Shown: positions 35,401 to 42,839 of the stretch, one piece after another
Numbering within the stretch: position 1 is the first letter of the stretch
Layout: every line of letters begins with the position of its first letter
Origin: an uncultured Acetatifactor sp.
GTDB taxonomy: Bacteria > Bacillota > Clostridia > Lachnospirales > Lachnospiraceae
Assembly: GCA_910577235.1 (NCBI GenBank)
Contig: CAJTMX010000018.1
Coordinates: 9,071-73,070 of the forward strand
Length of the DNA stretch: 64,000 bases
Reading direction: 5' to 3'
Position numbers and translations under genes: made by a program
The notes under the pieces: generated by a model
What the model was told of the DNA's origin: nothing
The model's database searches: none
What the model saw: the letters and a program-made list of their open reading frames with translations, nothing else

Positions 35401-37072
35401 TCTGGTCTGTTGCGGCGGAGACCAGAGTTACGCGCTGGGAGGTTACCGGGAGAGTGTACTGGAAACCCTGCTTCCGGTGGATATGGAGCTGCGGGGCGTG
35501 GACGAGATTCCCCATATGGCTATGATCATGGTGATAGACCATTCCGGTAGTATGGGAGTGAGTACAGGAACTGGAGCTACCAGCCTGGATCTGGCGGTCA
35601 CAGCGGCGCAGACGGCGGTAGACCAGCTGCGCGGCAGCGATTATGTGGGTGTGCTCACCTTTGACCATACCTTTAGCTGGGTGGTGGAACCGACACTGGC
35701 AGAGGATAAGGAGGAGATCAAAGAGCGGATTGCAACCATACCCGAGGGTGGCGGTACATCCATTCAGCCAGCGCTGTGGGAGGCTCTGGACAAAGTGGCG
35801 CAGTGCGATGTGCCCATCCGCCATGTGGTTCTGCTGACGGACGGACAGGGGGAGAGCACGGACTATAAGCGGCTTACCTCCTCCTATGTAAGCGGAGGCG
35901 TGACCCTTTCCACCGTGGCGGTGGGGGACGGATCGGATGCAAAGCTGCTTGAACAGATAGCCCTGACCTGCGGGGGACGTTACTACTATTCCGACATTGC
36001 CACGGATATTCCCAAGATATTTGCCCAGGAGGTATTTCTCAGCGGGGACACCTATTTACAGAACGGGGAGTTTGCTCTGACGGTGGGCACAGGAGAGATC
36101 ACAAACGGGTTGTTTGAAGACGGGTGGCCCATTCTCTACGGTTATGTCAGCGCGACGCCGAAAAATGCGTCCCATGTGCTGATCGCCTCGGAAAAGGACG
36201 ATCCCGTGCTGACGGTGATGCAGTATGGTTTGGGTCATACGGTGGCATGGAACACAGATGTGAAAAATCAGTGGACTGCCGGATTCGCAGGCGAAAACGA
36301 CTATGTGCAGCTCTGGAAACGCATTATCGACTACAGCGCAGGCAATGCGGGAGTGGGTGAAGATTCCGTGGATGTGATGACTGCGGGAGGTTATACCAAT
36401 ATATCTTACCGTGCTCTTGACTACGATGAGGGAACTCAGGTGGAGGCGGTGTATACCGATCCGGAGGGAAACACCAGAACCCAGAGTCTGCAGGCTACGG
36501 CGCCGGGCAGTTATGAGACAAAGCTGGACACGGATATGAAGGGGATATACAATCTGAGCATACGGCGCATGGACGGAGAGAATGTTACCAATGCCGTGAC
36601 TACCGCAGCAGCAGTACAGTACTCGGAGGAATATAAATTTGATATCGGAAACAATGGTTTTAAGACCTTTGTGGAGCGCTATGGAAGGATTCTGGAGCCG
36701 GAGGAAAATATCTGGAAACAGAGAAACAGCGCCGTGCGGCAGAGGTATGATCTGACACCATGGCTGATCCTGCTGGCGATTCTGTGGTTTGTTATGGATA
36801 TTGCGTTTCGCCGTTTCTGTTTCCGCCCTCAGGATACGAGATTGTATCGACATATTGCGGAGCATGTGGCCGGAAAGAAGAGAGGGTCAGACACCAAAAA
36901 GGGGCTGTCAGAGGAAAAGGAGCAGATTCTTTCAGAACCGGAGAAACCGACAAGTGCAGAGGGTGCAGATGAAAAGAGCCGAAAGCGTTCAGAGAAAGCG
37001 GCGGCAAAACAGCCGCCTCAGACTCTGGACACATCAGCCTTGCTCAAGAAGAGAGATCAAAGGAATCAGTGA
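32489..37072 (+). CDS. Giant triple-VWA membrane protein (BatA-like plus VWA/GATase/VWA)
   Basis: 1527 residues, far longer than BatA or BatB. N-terminal BatA domain with two spans (about 8-25, 58-78); VWA 1 with MIDAS DTSGS (95-99); beta-rich region and a NPESP-rich linker; two central spans (about 613-630, 640-660); VWA 2 with DISDS (676-680); an extracellular stalk; a class-I glutamine-amidotransferase-like domain (about 897-1000) without a catalytic Cys-His pair that I can see; VWA 3 with DHSGS (1017-1021); beta domains; a last span (about 1423-1443) and an 84-residue charged, Lys/Glu-rich cytosolic tail. It looks like a fusion of two Bat-type proteins. Last gene of the operon. Confidence 0.88.
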   Translation: MIFESLWPLALLLAVPVVIIFYLLKPRGKDYRISSTLLWDKMFKNQQAKTFLEKFIHNILMYLQILMVLLLVLALMSPYIHRPGTGRGNVILLLDTSGSMQHDTGEGRTRIEEAVEQAKGLIASSEGSAFSVITSDCMGTDLLAVGVKDRQNLYDVLEQVECCDGPQDLRGAESVVETLRTAGTESGEQTAPAEVIVFTDGNGAEEAMGFVSYFDAQIMVMGGAVSNISNNFLTYSINTDSINPESPINPESPESPDRSGTTETAANGEEDSVSEKKVSIVCASSLTNYSEEEASLEISLYDGNKLREIRQVTLAAGETKLVFFTSFAWEGQPLRSEIGSVRFGENESGQVWDSLAQDNVAYAVAAQSARVQAVMIGEGNTYIEKAYQAATGLSLTRVSSEAALSEENREVRVYDAGVSTGGRTDVSKIVFADEENATDTVERVMLSATNCDLTAGISSFSVGVNETRVYDVPPWGVGFLWAGEQCAGYYGEHDGVKTVVVGFDIRESDFPLKAEFPIFISNAVHYLGDTSLLADNVYMAGEQVIFHPQADFDVTTLTAPTHKAGLYEVGAGDIWERYVVRFDTGSQSDGRLTAEGTVGRDTYSDRTVKRQLRSVLLAVLLLLMGLEWFLYRRQTRSRSKFYLAVRLAGVTVLILALCGLSVNRRSGTNTTVFLLDISDSNGQNLAAMEEYLHATLEDMPRENQYGIVTFGKNSLVDQFLIGEDRFSGIMSMPDKTATNFEEAVSRALAMIPAQGAGRLVILTDGRETRGELTNTASALTAGQVEVLALLYEPEQGQDAYVEEVKLPGYLYQGDSYSMTVTVQSNYDTDAQLQIWMGSMQTAAYEIHLNRGTNRFQFRQEVTGENVESFEVRVAAPGDTCEENDSYHAYAAVDSVPKVLVVSGIGEDSSEYEKLLYSANCDYSVVSAFNAPKTLDAMLEYKSIVLENVYLWDLPEGFLDNIETYVKDYGCGLVCCGGDQSYALGGYRESVLETLLPVDMELRGVDEIPHMAMIMVIDHSGSMGVSTGTGATSLDLAVTAAQTAVDQLRGSDYVGVLTFDHTFSWVVEPTLAEDKEEIKERIATIPEGGGTSIQPALWEALDKVAQCDVPIRHVVLLTDGQGESTDYKRLTSSYVSGGVTLSTVAVGDGSDAKLLEQIALTCGGRYYYSDIATDIPKIFAQEVFLSGDTYLQNGEFALTVGTGEITNGLFEDGWPILYGYVSATPKNASHVLIASEKDDPVLTVMQYGLGHTVAWNTDVKNQWTAGFAGENDYVQLWKRIIDYSAGNAGVGEDSVDVMTAGGYTNISYRALDYDEGTQVEAVYTDPEGNTRTQSLQATAPGSYETKLDTDMKGIYNLSIRRMDGENVTNAVTTAAAVQYSEEYKFDIGNNGFKTFVERYGRILEPEENIWKQRNSAVRQRYDLTPWLILLAILWFVMDIAFRRFCFRPQDTRLYRHIAEHVAGKKRGSDTKKGLSEEKEQILSEPEKPTSAEGADEKSRKRSEKAAAKQPPQTLDTSALLKKRDQRNQ

Positions 37073-37075
37073 GCG

Positions 37076-37759
37076 CTATCCCTGTATAAATTTGCGTATA
37101 GTCTTCTCTGCCGCCTGAGGGTTCAGTTTCAGAATGCGGTCATGTATTTTTTGGTAAGCATCTTGGGAGGAAATATCCGCAGACAGGTCATCTTCCCAGA
37201 AATCTTCGACAGTGCAGAAGACGGTACTGCTCCAACCGTATTCTTCGCCATATTTGTTCTTTTTCTGCATCTGGCCGCACATGGTGAGGAACAGATTTCT
37301 CTGTAGATTCACAAGGGTGCGTTCAAAACGGGACGCGTCCTCTTTGCCTATGCCGCAGATGCTTTTGATCTCGTGGAGGGCCATTTTGCCGCCTGCGCTG
37401 ACTGCCTCATAGATATTTCTTTCCAGCTGACTGGCTTTCCCCTCATCGAACCATTCGTCAAAGACCATACCCTGTCTGCGCACAGCCAGAAAGAGAGGAT
37501 ACCACTCTCTGGTGATATAACCGCTGGTGCCGAAAAATACTTTGCCGTAAGCGATATCGTCCCGCTCTTTCAGCACCCGCATCCGCCATTCCCAGGGGTC
37601 AGTCTCCGGATCTCCGGTATGCCAAACGATGGGAGATTGGGGGGGCGCTGAGTTCCAGCCAAAGGGTATGACCGCATAGATACCTCTGTCGTTGCCTCCC
37701 CCCATGGAAAAGCCGCTTTTTAATAGTTCCTCGCAAAAATCCGAAAAATTGTTTACCAT
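37076..37759 (-). CDS. AlkZ-related/winged-helix protein, tentative
   Basis: 227 residues, soluble. Recognisable features are FSMGGGNDRGIYAVIPF near the start, a central region with WEWRMRVLKERDDIAYGKVF, and a helical DNA-binding-like part (YEAVSAGGKMALHEIKSICG). This resembles proteins labelled AlkZ-related in Clostridia; a DNA glycosylase activity is not shown. Its stop is only 3 nt from that of the VWA gene on the other strand, with no terminator between them. The start ATG 37759 is followed by VNNFSDFCEELL. Confidence 0.55.
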   Translation of the reverse strand: MVNNFSDFCEELLKSGFSMGGGNDRGIYAVIPFGWNSAPPQSPIVWHTGDPETDPWEWRMRVLKERDDIAYGKVFFGTSGYITREWYPLFLAVRRQGMVFDEWFDEGKASQLERNIYEAVSAGGKMALHEIKSICGIGKEDASRFERTLVNLQRNLFLTMCGQMQKKNKYGEEYGWSSTVFCTVEDFWEDDLSADISSQDAYQKIHDRILKLNPQAAEKTIRKFIQG

Positions 37760-37883
37760 GATCGCTGTTTTATCCTTCCTATTTGTAGTTTCGCATATGT
37801 CCTGCCGGTATATTTTTTTGCAGAGATATTACCCACCGCTTTACTGTCTGGAGATTATCCGGGTAATGTCCGGCCATATGCCG

Positions 37884-37952
37884 TTGACATAAATATATTA
37901 CCAGACTAAACAAGACAACATTATGTCCTGTTTAGTCTGGTAATATTGTCAA
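37884..37952. repeat. Long imperfect palindrome (23-bp stem)
   Basis: Arms 37895-37917 and 37924-37946 pair over 23 bp with one mismatch around a 6-nt loop. The stem extends outward through TTGACA (37884-37889) and TGTCAA (37947-37952) with a 5-nt bulge. It lies directly after the DUF2752 stop codon. It could serve as a minus-strand terminator, but it has low GC and no clean T-run. Confidence 0.75.
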
Positions 37953-37954
37953 AC

Positions 37955-38374
37955 TCAAAGTTTGATTCCCATGCACAGCAACAAAATATTTTTCAGAATC
38001 CAATTTATTCCCAGAATGACTAAGGCGGCATAGAGATACCAGTTGTGAAAACGCATGCCATGGAAATAGCGATAATGAGTAAGCCGCGCAAATACATGAG
38101 ACAACATGAAACCACAGTAGAGCATAGCGAAGTAGAGCACCAGCGGGTGGTACCACAGGGATTGTAAAAAGCGGCCGTGGAGCAGACTGATAAACGCTCT
38201 GGTACCTCCGCAGCCCGGGCAGTAGAATCCCAAATATCTGTATGCCACACAGGGGGGCAAGGAAATATATGGCAGGAGTACATAATAAAACAGTACCCCT
38301 GCCACAAGGCTTACTCCTAAAAAAACGCATCCCAGACGAAATAAATTATCCTCTAATGTACGTTCTCTTTTCAT
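37955..38374 (-). CDS. DUF2752 membrane protein
   Basis: 139 residues, three to four membrane spans, with the family motif CPGCGGTRA near residue 50. The start is placed at ATG 38374, MKRERTLEDNLF; a 9-codon upstream extension would need a TTG. No good ribosome binding site is visible, and the ATG lies 4 nt after the stop of the preceding gene, so translation is probably coupled. Function unknown; often found with small TM2-type proteins, as here. Confidence 0.85.
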   Translation of the reverse strand: MKRERTLEDNLFRLGCVFLGVSLVAGVLFYYVLLPYISLPPCVAYRYLGFYCPGCGGTRAFISLLHGRFLQSLWYHPLVLYFAMLYCGFMLSHVFARLTHYRYFHGMRFHNWYLYAALVILGINWILKNILLLCMGIKL

Positions 38375-38378
38375 GGAG

Positions 38379-38708
38379 TTACATGTAGGAAGAAACGTCA
38401 ATACCGGATGCTGCCAGCCAGCCTAAGATGGCAACGCTGCCGATGATCCAGATCAAGGCAAATACGATACCGATGATAGAACATACCATACCGGCAGTAG
38501 CCAGACCGCTCTTCTGTTTCTTCTTGGACATAACGGAGCAAACGATGCCGCCGATGCCCAGAGCAATACCCAGATAGGTTACACAACATCCCAGCAGGAT
38601 AGAGGCGATACCCAGAACCAGAGAAACGATGGCAAGTGCATCGGTTTTCTGAGGTCCCTGAGAGTTGGGCTGCTCATAAGAGTTGTTTTGGAAATTTTGA
38701 CTGTCCAT
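38379..38708 (-). CDS. DUF4190-type small membrane protein
   Basis: 109 residues. A Gln/Asn-rich N-terminus is followed by two hydrophobic hairpin segments (ALAIVSLVLGIASILLGC and ATAGMVCSIIGIVFALIWII) in the DUF4190 layout. GAGGAGG precedes the ATG. It is upstream of and coupled to DUF2752. Function unknown. Confidence 0.85.
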   Translation of the reverse strand: MDSQNFQNNSYEQPNSQGPQKTDALAIVSLVLGIASILLGCCVTYLGIALGIGGIVCSVMSKKKQKSGLATAGMVCSIIGIVFALIWIIGSVAILGWLAASGIDVSSYM

Positions 38709-38749
38709 TTCTAAGTCCTCCTCATAAATGAATAATTAGTGTTCGTGCT

Positions 38750-39190
38750 TTACACGTCACTCTGTAACGGTATGCCATTACCGTCTGTATTTATTTTACC
38801 AACCAGGATCAGGATACCTTCCACAAAACCCCAGATGGCTGTGGCCATAACAAAAAAGATACCGACAAAAACGCAGCAGAGCACATAACCTACTATAGTG
38901 AGTACCAGCTGAATGATTGCCTTTTGGGTATATCCCAGATAGAAATTATGTACGCCGAACTGTCCCAGAAAGATTCCCAGCAGACCTGCGGCAAGCTTGG
39001 ATTTGGCGTTTGCAGGCGGCTGCGTATAACAGGGGACGCCGCAGTTTAAACATACGGCGGTCTCGGGTGTCACGGGTTTGCCACAATTGTGGCAGTAGTT
39101 GGTCCCCAGCCCCTTGCCTGCGCCGCATTTCACACACAGTACGGCCTCGTCGGAAACATAAGGTTCCCCACAATTTTTGCAATAATACAT
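38750..39190 (-). CDS. TM2-domain protein with zinc ribbons
   Basis: 146 residues. Two zinc-ribbon units with CxxC pairs (YYCKNCGEPY..LCVKCGAG and NYCHNCGKP..VCLNCGVP) are followed by a TM2 domain with LGIFLGQFGVHNFYLGY. The TM2 motif is diagnostic; function unknown. GGAGGT precedes the ATG. It is in the same orientation as the DUF4190 and DUF2752 genes, probably one transcript. Confidence 0.92.
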   Translation of the reverse strand: MYYCKNCGEPYVSDEAVLCVKCGAGKGLGTNYCHNCGKPVTPETAVCLNCGVPCYTQPPANAKSKLAAGLLGIFLGQFGVHNFYLGYTQKAIIQLVLTIVGYVLCCVFVGIFFVMATAIWGFVEGILILVGKINTDGNGIPLQSDV

Positions 39191-39241
39191 TTTATACCTC
39201 CTGCATATCGCTTAAATTTTGAATCAATCTCTTCCGTAAAA

Positions 39242-39275
39242 GGAGCGCATCATGAAACCTCATGAAATGCGCTCC
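39242..39275 (-). terminator. Hairpin terminator after the DUF4870-like gene
   Basis: GGAGCGCAT / ATGCGCTCC outer stem plus CATGA / TCATG inner stem. On the minus strand it is followed by TTTTAC. Confidence 0.7.
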
Positions 39276-39301
39276 ACGTCGTTGCTTTGGTAAATAAATT
39301 A

Positions 39302-39589
39302 TTACTTTATGATCTTGATAGCGCCGATCAGAGGAATCTCTTTCTCTTCTTCCTTGATAGCAGCGACCAGACCAATCACCCAGCATACAAACAGGAAGAT
39401 GTTGACAAGCCAGAAGATAATGCCGATAAAGGGAATCTGTGTCAGTGCCGAGCAGATCAACATGCCGCCATCCACGATCAATGCCTGATTCAAGTGGAAT
39501 TTAGCCCCCTCTTTGTCACCTGCCAGAAAAGCGATCAGCCAACCGATTATAGAAATGTATGCTATAATGCCGGTTACTTTCTTATCCAT
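39302..39589 (-). CDS. DUF4870/Tic20-like small membrane protein
   Basis: 95 residues, three hydrophobic segments. The phrase AKFHLNQALIV is the DUF4870-like signature. Function unknown. The start ATG is preceded by AGGAGGT. It has its own terminator, so it is separate from the TM2 gene. Confidence 0.8.
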   Translation of the reverse strand: MDKKVTGIIAYISIIGWLIAFLAGDKEGAKFHLNQALIVDGGMLICSALTQIPFIGIIFWLVNIFLFVCWVIGLVAAIKEEEKEIPLIGAIKIIK

Positions 39590-39666
39590 AACGAAGACCT
39601 CCTATGTATTTATTGTAACACTCATTATAATAGAAAAAATTTGTTAATGCAATACATTTTTAAAAA

Positions 39667-40122
39667 TTAATTGGATTCGCCAGTATTTTCTCCCCGCAGC
39701 GCCGCAAGGATCATCTGCACACGCCTGCAGGCTCGGGAATAATTCTCCAGGGCGTATTCTTCCATTGCCTGATTGTATTCCTCGTCATAGGCTTTGTGAT
39801 AGGAGGAAACAGCCTCGGTCATGTACCGGCCCGCCTCGCCAGCTATACTCTCCAGGTAATCATAATCCTCCGGAAAATCTATGTTGGAGAATTTCATGAA
39901 CGCCACTTCCAGCTCGTCCAGACAGGAGAGCAGATCCGAGGTGGCATAGCGGATACTGTTTTCTTCGGCCTCCACCTGGATGGAGTCGATCCTGGCACCG
40001 ATATCGGCGGCGCTTTCGCAGAATTCATTGATCTCGTTGTCGAATTTGGCCTGTATCGGGTTCGCGCCGCAGCCTGTCAGCAGAAACAGGCAGAACGCGG
40101 TCAAAAAAAGCATTTTTTTCAC
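39667..40122 (-). CDS. Small lipoprotein of unknown function
   Basis: 151 residues. The signal peptide ends in lipobox LTGC (Cys 18). The mature part is predicted fully helical and acidic (DNEINEFCESAADIGARIDS onward) without a recognised domain. GGAGGTGAT precedes the ATG. Left neighbour of the AT-rich island. Confidence 0.8.
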   Translation of the reverse strand: MKKMLFLTAFCLFLLTGCGANPIQAKFDNEINEFCESAADIGARIDSIQVEAEENSIRYATSDLLSCLDELEVAFMKFSNIDFPEDYDYLESIAGEAGRYMTEAVSSYHKAYDEEYNQAMEEYALENYSRACRRVQMILAALRGENTGESN

Positions 40123-40267
40123 AGGGTATCACCTCCCAAAGATCTGTGGGCCGTACTATGGGGTGACGGCTCACGCATAATTAACTTTATCATAAATTGC
40201 GGGAACCGACAACCGCTTGTAATATAATGTTTGCTGAGCTAACCGAACGCCATTGTGTAAATAATAG

Positions 40268-40303
40268 GTAAACAATAGATAAAAATGTAAAATTATTGTT
40301 TAC
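40268..40303. promoter_or_regulatory. 10-bp inverted repeat operator
   Basis: GTAAACAATA (40268-40277) and TATTGTTTAC (40294-40303) are exact inverted repeats 16 nt apart. The right arm covers the -35 box of the island promoter. It is a candidate site for the winged-helix protein coded two genes downstream. Confidence 0.65.
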
Positions 40304-40327
40304 ATACAGAAAAACATAGAATATAAT
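40299..40327 (+). promoter_or_regulatory. Promoter of the nitrilase-fold operon
   Basis: TTTACA (40299-40304), 17-nt spacer, consensus TATAAT (40322-40327). The leader of about 50 nt is purine-rich (GGGTAGGGAAAACAGGGAAG). Confidence 0.75.
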
Positions 40328-40384
40328 GAGGGTAGGGAAAACAGGGAAGGGGAGTAAGAAAAGTAAAAAACGGGGGAATGCAAT

Positions 40385-41893
40385 ATGATTGGGCAATACC
40401 GCAGGATCTGGAATATTATGGCTGAGATCATAGCAGCCTTATTTTGTGCAGGGTATGATGATACAAGAAAAGTTGATTCTTATTTGAGCTGCTCAATACA
40501 AACGCGCCGTAAAATGCTATGTAAGGTAGAGCGGCTATTGGGTGAAAAAGGGGTTTTGGAGGGAGTTGATGACAGTTTTTTGGATCGGCTGATTCAGCAG
40601 AGAGAAAAGTATGATGAAAATGAACTTTTACTGGAAACGTTAATTTATCTTGACAGTAAAATGAAATTGGAATCAAGGCAGTTTATGAAATATCCCAGCG
40701 ATGAAGTGAGCGATATGATACGGTTGAACGGGAATGAGGAGCAGACAGGAATTGTCATTTTACCAAAACTGACATGTAATTGGAGCAGAAGAAGGACTTG
40801 CAATAGGATAAAGGAGAAATCTCTGGCAGATGGTATCAATAAAGTCTTGAAAAATTACTATTGCGTTCAAAAGAGCAAATTGAGACAATATCGTGTGCAA
40901 CATCACATTGTCAGCGATATGAACCGATTTGGAAACAATTTGGAGTATATCCGTATTGCAGTCAGCCCTATTACGGACAGAGATATTCTTAAGTTTGAGC
41001 GATATGAGCGGGAGGGAAAGTCCAGGATCGGGATAACAGGTGTGGATATTCAGGGAGATGGAGATGGTTGTGATTTGGAGCGGCGAATGAAAAATATCAT
41101 AGCGGCGGCCGAAGAACATAAAGCGAACATATTGATCTTTCCTGAGATGCTCGGACATAAAGAAGTATTGAATAAGTGTCTATATGAATTGGCGGTACGA
41201 TCTGTGGAAGATATGGATGGAAGAGTAGAGATGGTACTGTTGCCTTCTTTATGGGATGCTAAAGATTGTGCTGGAAAATCCCCTTGGAAACAAGGTGAAA
41301 ATACAAATAATTTGTTTGTTGTATATGGAAGCAATGGATTATTAAAGGAGAAACCTGAGCCCTCATGGATTCAACAGAAGAACACCCCCTATACGGAGGA
41401 GAGAGAAGAGGCGGATATTCAAGTCGGCGAAGTGGAAGACATCATTTCAGATAATATCATTCATGTACTGCATATAGATGGAATAGGCCGTATTACTTTT
41501 CCCATATGTGCGGACTTGTTAAATCCGCAATATCGTCAGATTTTGATTCAGCAATTAGGATCTACATTGATTCTTTGTCCTTCCTTCTCAAAGGGGTCAA
41601 ATGATTTTATTCATGCCCTAGGGCAGGGCGATACATATGGATGTCATATAGTATGGTGTAATTCCTGTGTTTCTGCACATTTACATGGCGAAGAGAAATA
41701 CAGGATGGAATTAAAGAAAAATGTCTGCTGTGCGGGCATAGCAGGACAAAACCATGGATACAAAACAATCAACCCTCAAATAAATTGTGACGGAGTGTGC
41801 GCCAGAAATAGTTGTCTATTTTATATTGATATACCATTAAATGGGAACACAGGGGATAAAAGGCAACTTATGTGGACACATATAATAGCATAA
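40385..41893 (+). CDS. Two-domain protein with C-terminal nitrilase fold
   Basis: 502 residues. Residues 1-200 match nothing I know and are mostly helical. Residues about 212-485 form a carbon-nitrogen hydrolase domain: Glu254 in ILIFPEM, Lys332 in QQKNTPYTEE, and Cys375 in TFPICADLL give the full E-K-C triad. Family members cleave nitriles or amides via a thioester; the substrate here is unknown. ATG 40385 lies 8 nt after GGGGG. The gene is AT-rich with Lys/Ile codons unlike its neighbours, suggesting transfer. Nitrilase domains are known as C-terminal parts of some defence reverse transcriptases (DRT1), but no reverse-transcriptase motif is present here. Confidence 0.75.
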   Translation: MIGQYRRIWNIMAEIIAALFCAGYDDTRKVDSYLSCSIQTRRKMLCKVERLLGEKGVLEGVDDSFLDRLIQQREKYDENELLLETLIYLDSKMKLESRQFMKYPSDEVSDMIRLNGNEEQTGIVILPKLTCNWSRRRTCNRIKEKSLADGINKVLKNYYCVQKSKLRQYRVQHHIVSDMNRFGNNLEYIRIAVSPITDRDILKFERYEREGKSRIGITGVDIQGDGDGCDLERRMKNIIAAAEEHKANILIFPEMLGHKEVLNKCLYELAVRSVEDMDGRVEMVLLPSLWDAKDCAGKSPWKQGENTNNLFVVYGSNGLLKEKPEPSWIQQKNTPYTEEREEADIQVGEVEDIISDNIIHVLHIDGIGRITFPICADLLNPQYRQILIQQLGSTLILCPSFSKGSNDFIHALGQGDTYGCHIVWCNSCVSAHLHGEEKYRMELKKNVCCAGIAGQNHGYKTINPQINCDGVCARNSCLFYIDIPLNGNTGDKRQLMWTHIIA

Positions 41894-41913
41894 AGGATTA
41901 TGGAGGTGTAGAT

Positions 41914-42813
41914 ATGAAGGGATTAAACCAATTATTAGAGAAGATTGATCACGAATTATTCACCGCAATCATAAGCCGTCAAGCCGAGTCGGTATATGCG
42001 GAAACCAGGCGGATTTGGGAAGAGATGTCAAGGGCATACTCTCTGTATGAAAATGCCGAACTGGAGAGAGTAATCAAAAAAAACAGACAGTTTATACAGG
42101 CTTTTCGCGATTCGTTGGAACCGGATGAATCGGTAATGTACTATATGGGAATGCTGGGTGGATTTACCGAATGCTTTAGTAATATGTTTTCTGAAAGAGG
42201 ACAAAGGGATAAATTCAATGCAAGTCCGGCCAAGAGTCAGTACTATAATAAAATTATCAGTATATTGTCCCAAAAAGAGCATGTACAACACAAGGATTTG
42301 GCGGCGGAATTAGGAATACAAACCAGTTCATTAACCAGAATTATGAAGGCGGTCGAAGAGGAAGAACAACCCTATATTGTAGCGTCTACTATTGGGAAAT
42401 ATAAATATTATTGTCTGACAGAGGCAGGGAAGAAATATTATGCGCAATTTATAAATCGGGAGCGATGGAAAAGGACAGAAGACGCAATAGAGGAATTACT
42501 TACTGTTACGAAGAAACGTCTGGATACAAATCAGGGCAGTATATTAATAGAGTATGCCGAAAAATGTTATTCACATGATTATGTTATAACAAAAAAGATG
42601 CAATCATTGGAGAACAGCATAAAAAAAAGCAGAAAACACATTATGCAGGATGATCTGACGCTCTTGAATTTTGAAAAAATCGAAACAGATGGGACGATTT
42701 TTCACCCTACCTATAATATTTCCAGCGATGTAATGCATCAGGCTGTCGCCAGATTATGTGAAGAGGAAGAAGAACATAGACCTTTTTTGAAAAGAGACAT
42801 GATTGCGATCTGA
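41914..42813 (+). CDS. Winged-helix (MarR-like) protein of the island
   Basis: 299 residues. Helical N-terminal half (about 1-105) without a known domain, then a winged helix (about 108-190) with HKDLAAELGIQTSSLTRIM as recognition helix and YKYYCLTEAGKKYY as wing, and a helical C-terminal region. The start ATG 41914 is chosen for GGAGGTG 5 nt upstream; it lies 20 nt after the nitrilase gene. It is probably the DNA-binding regulator of the island, and may bind the inverted repeat at 40268. AT-rich like its neighbours. Confidence 0.75.
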   Translation: MKGLNQLLEKIDHELFTAIISRQAESVYAETRRIWEEMSRAYSLYENAELERVIKKNRQFIQAFRDSLEPDESVMYYMGMLGGFTECFSNMFSERGQRDKFNASPAKSQYYNKIISILSQKEHVQHKDLAAELGIQTSSLTRIMKAVEEEEQPYIVASTIGKYKYYCLTEAGKKYYAQFINRERWKRTEDAIEELLTVTKKRLDTNQGSILIEYAEKCYSHDYVITKKMQSLENSIKKSRKHIMQDDLTLLNFEKIETDGTIFHPTYNISSDVMHQAVARLCEEEEEHRPFLKRDMIAI

Positions 42814-42839
42814 ATTAATATTGAATAGAGGTAGAACTA

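Noticed and set aside
40378..40425. Alternative start ATG 40378 for the nitrilase-fold gene
   Set aside because: That frame ends after 15 codons at a TGA; the ribosome binding site is better spaced for ATG 40385.
40385..41893. DRT1-type reverse transcriptase with nitrilase
   Set aside because: No YxDD or other reverse-transcriptase motif is present in the 200 residues before the nitrilase domain, and there is no room for a palm domain.
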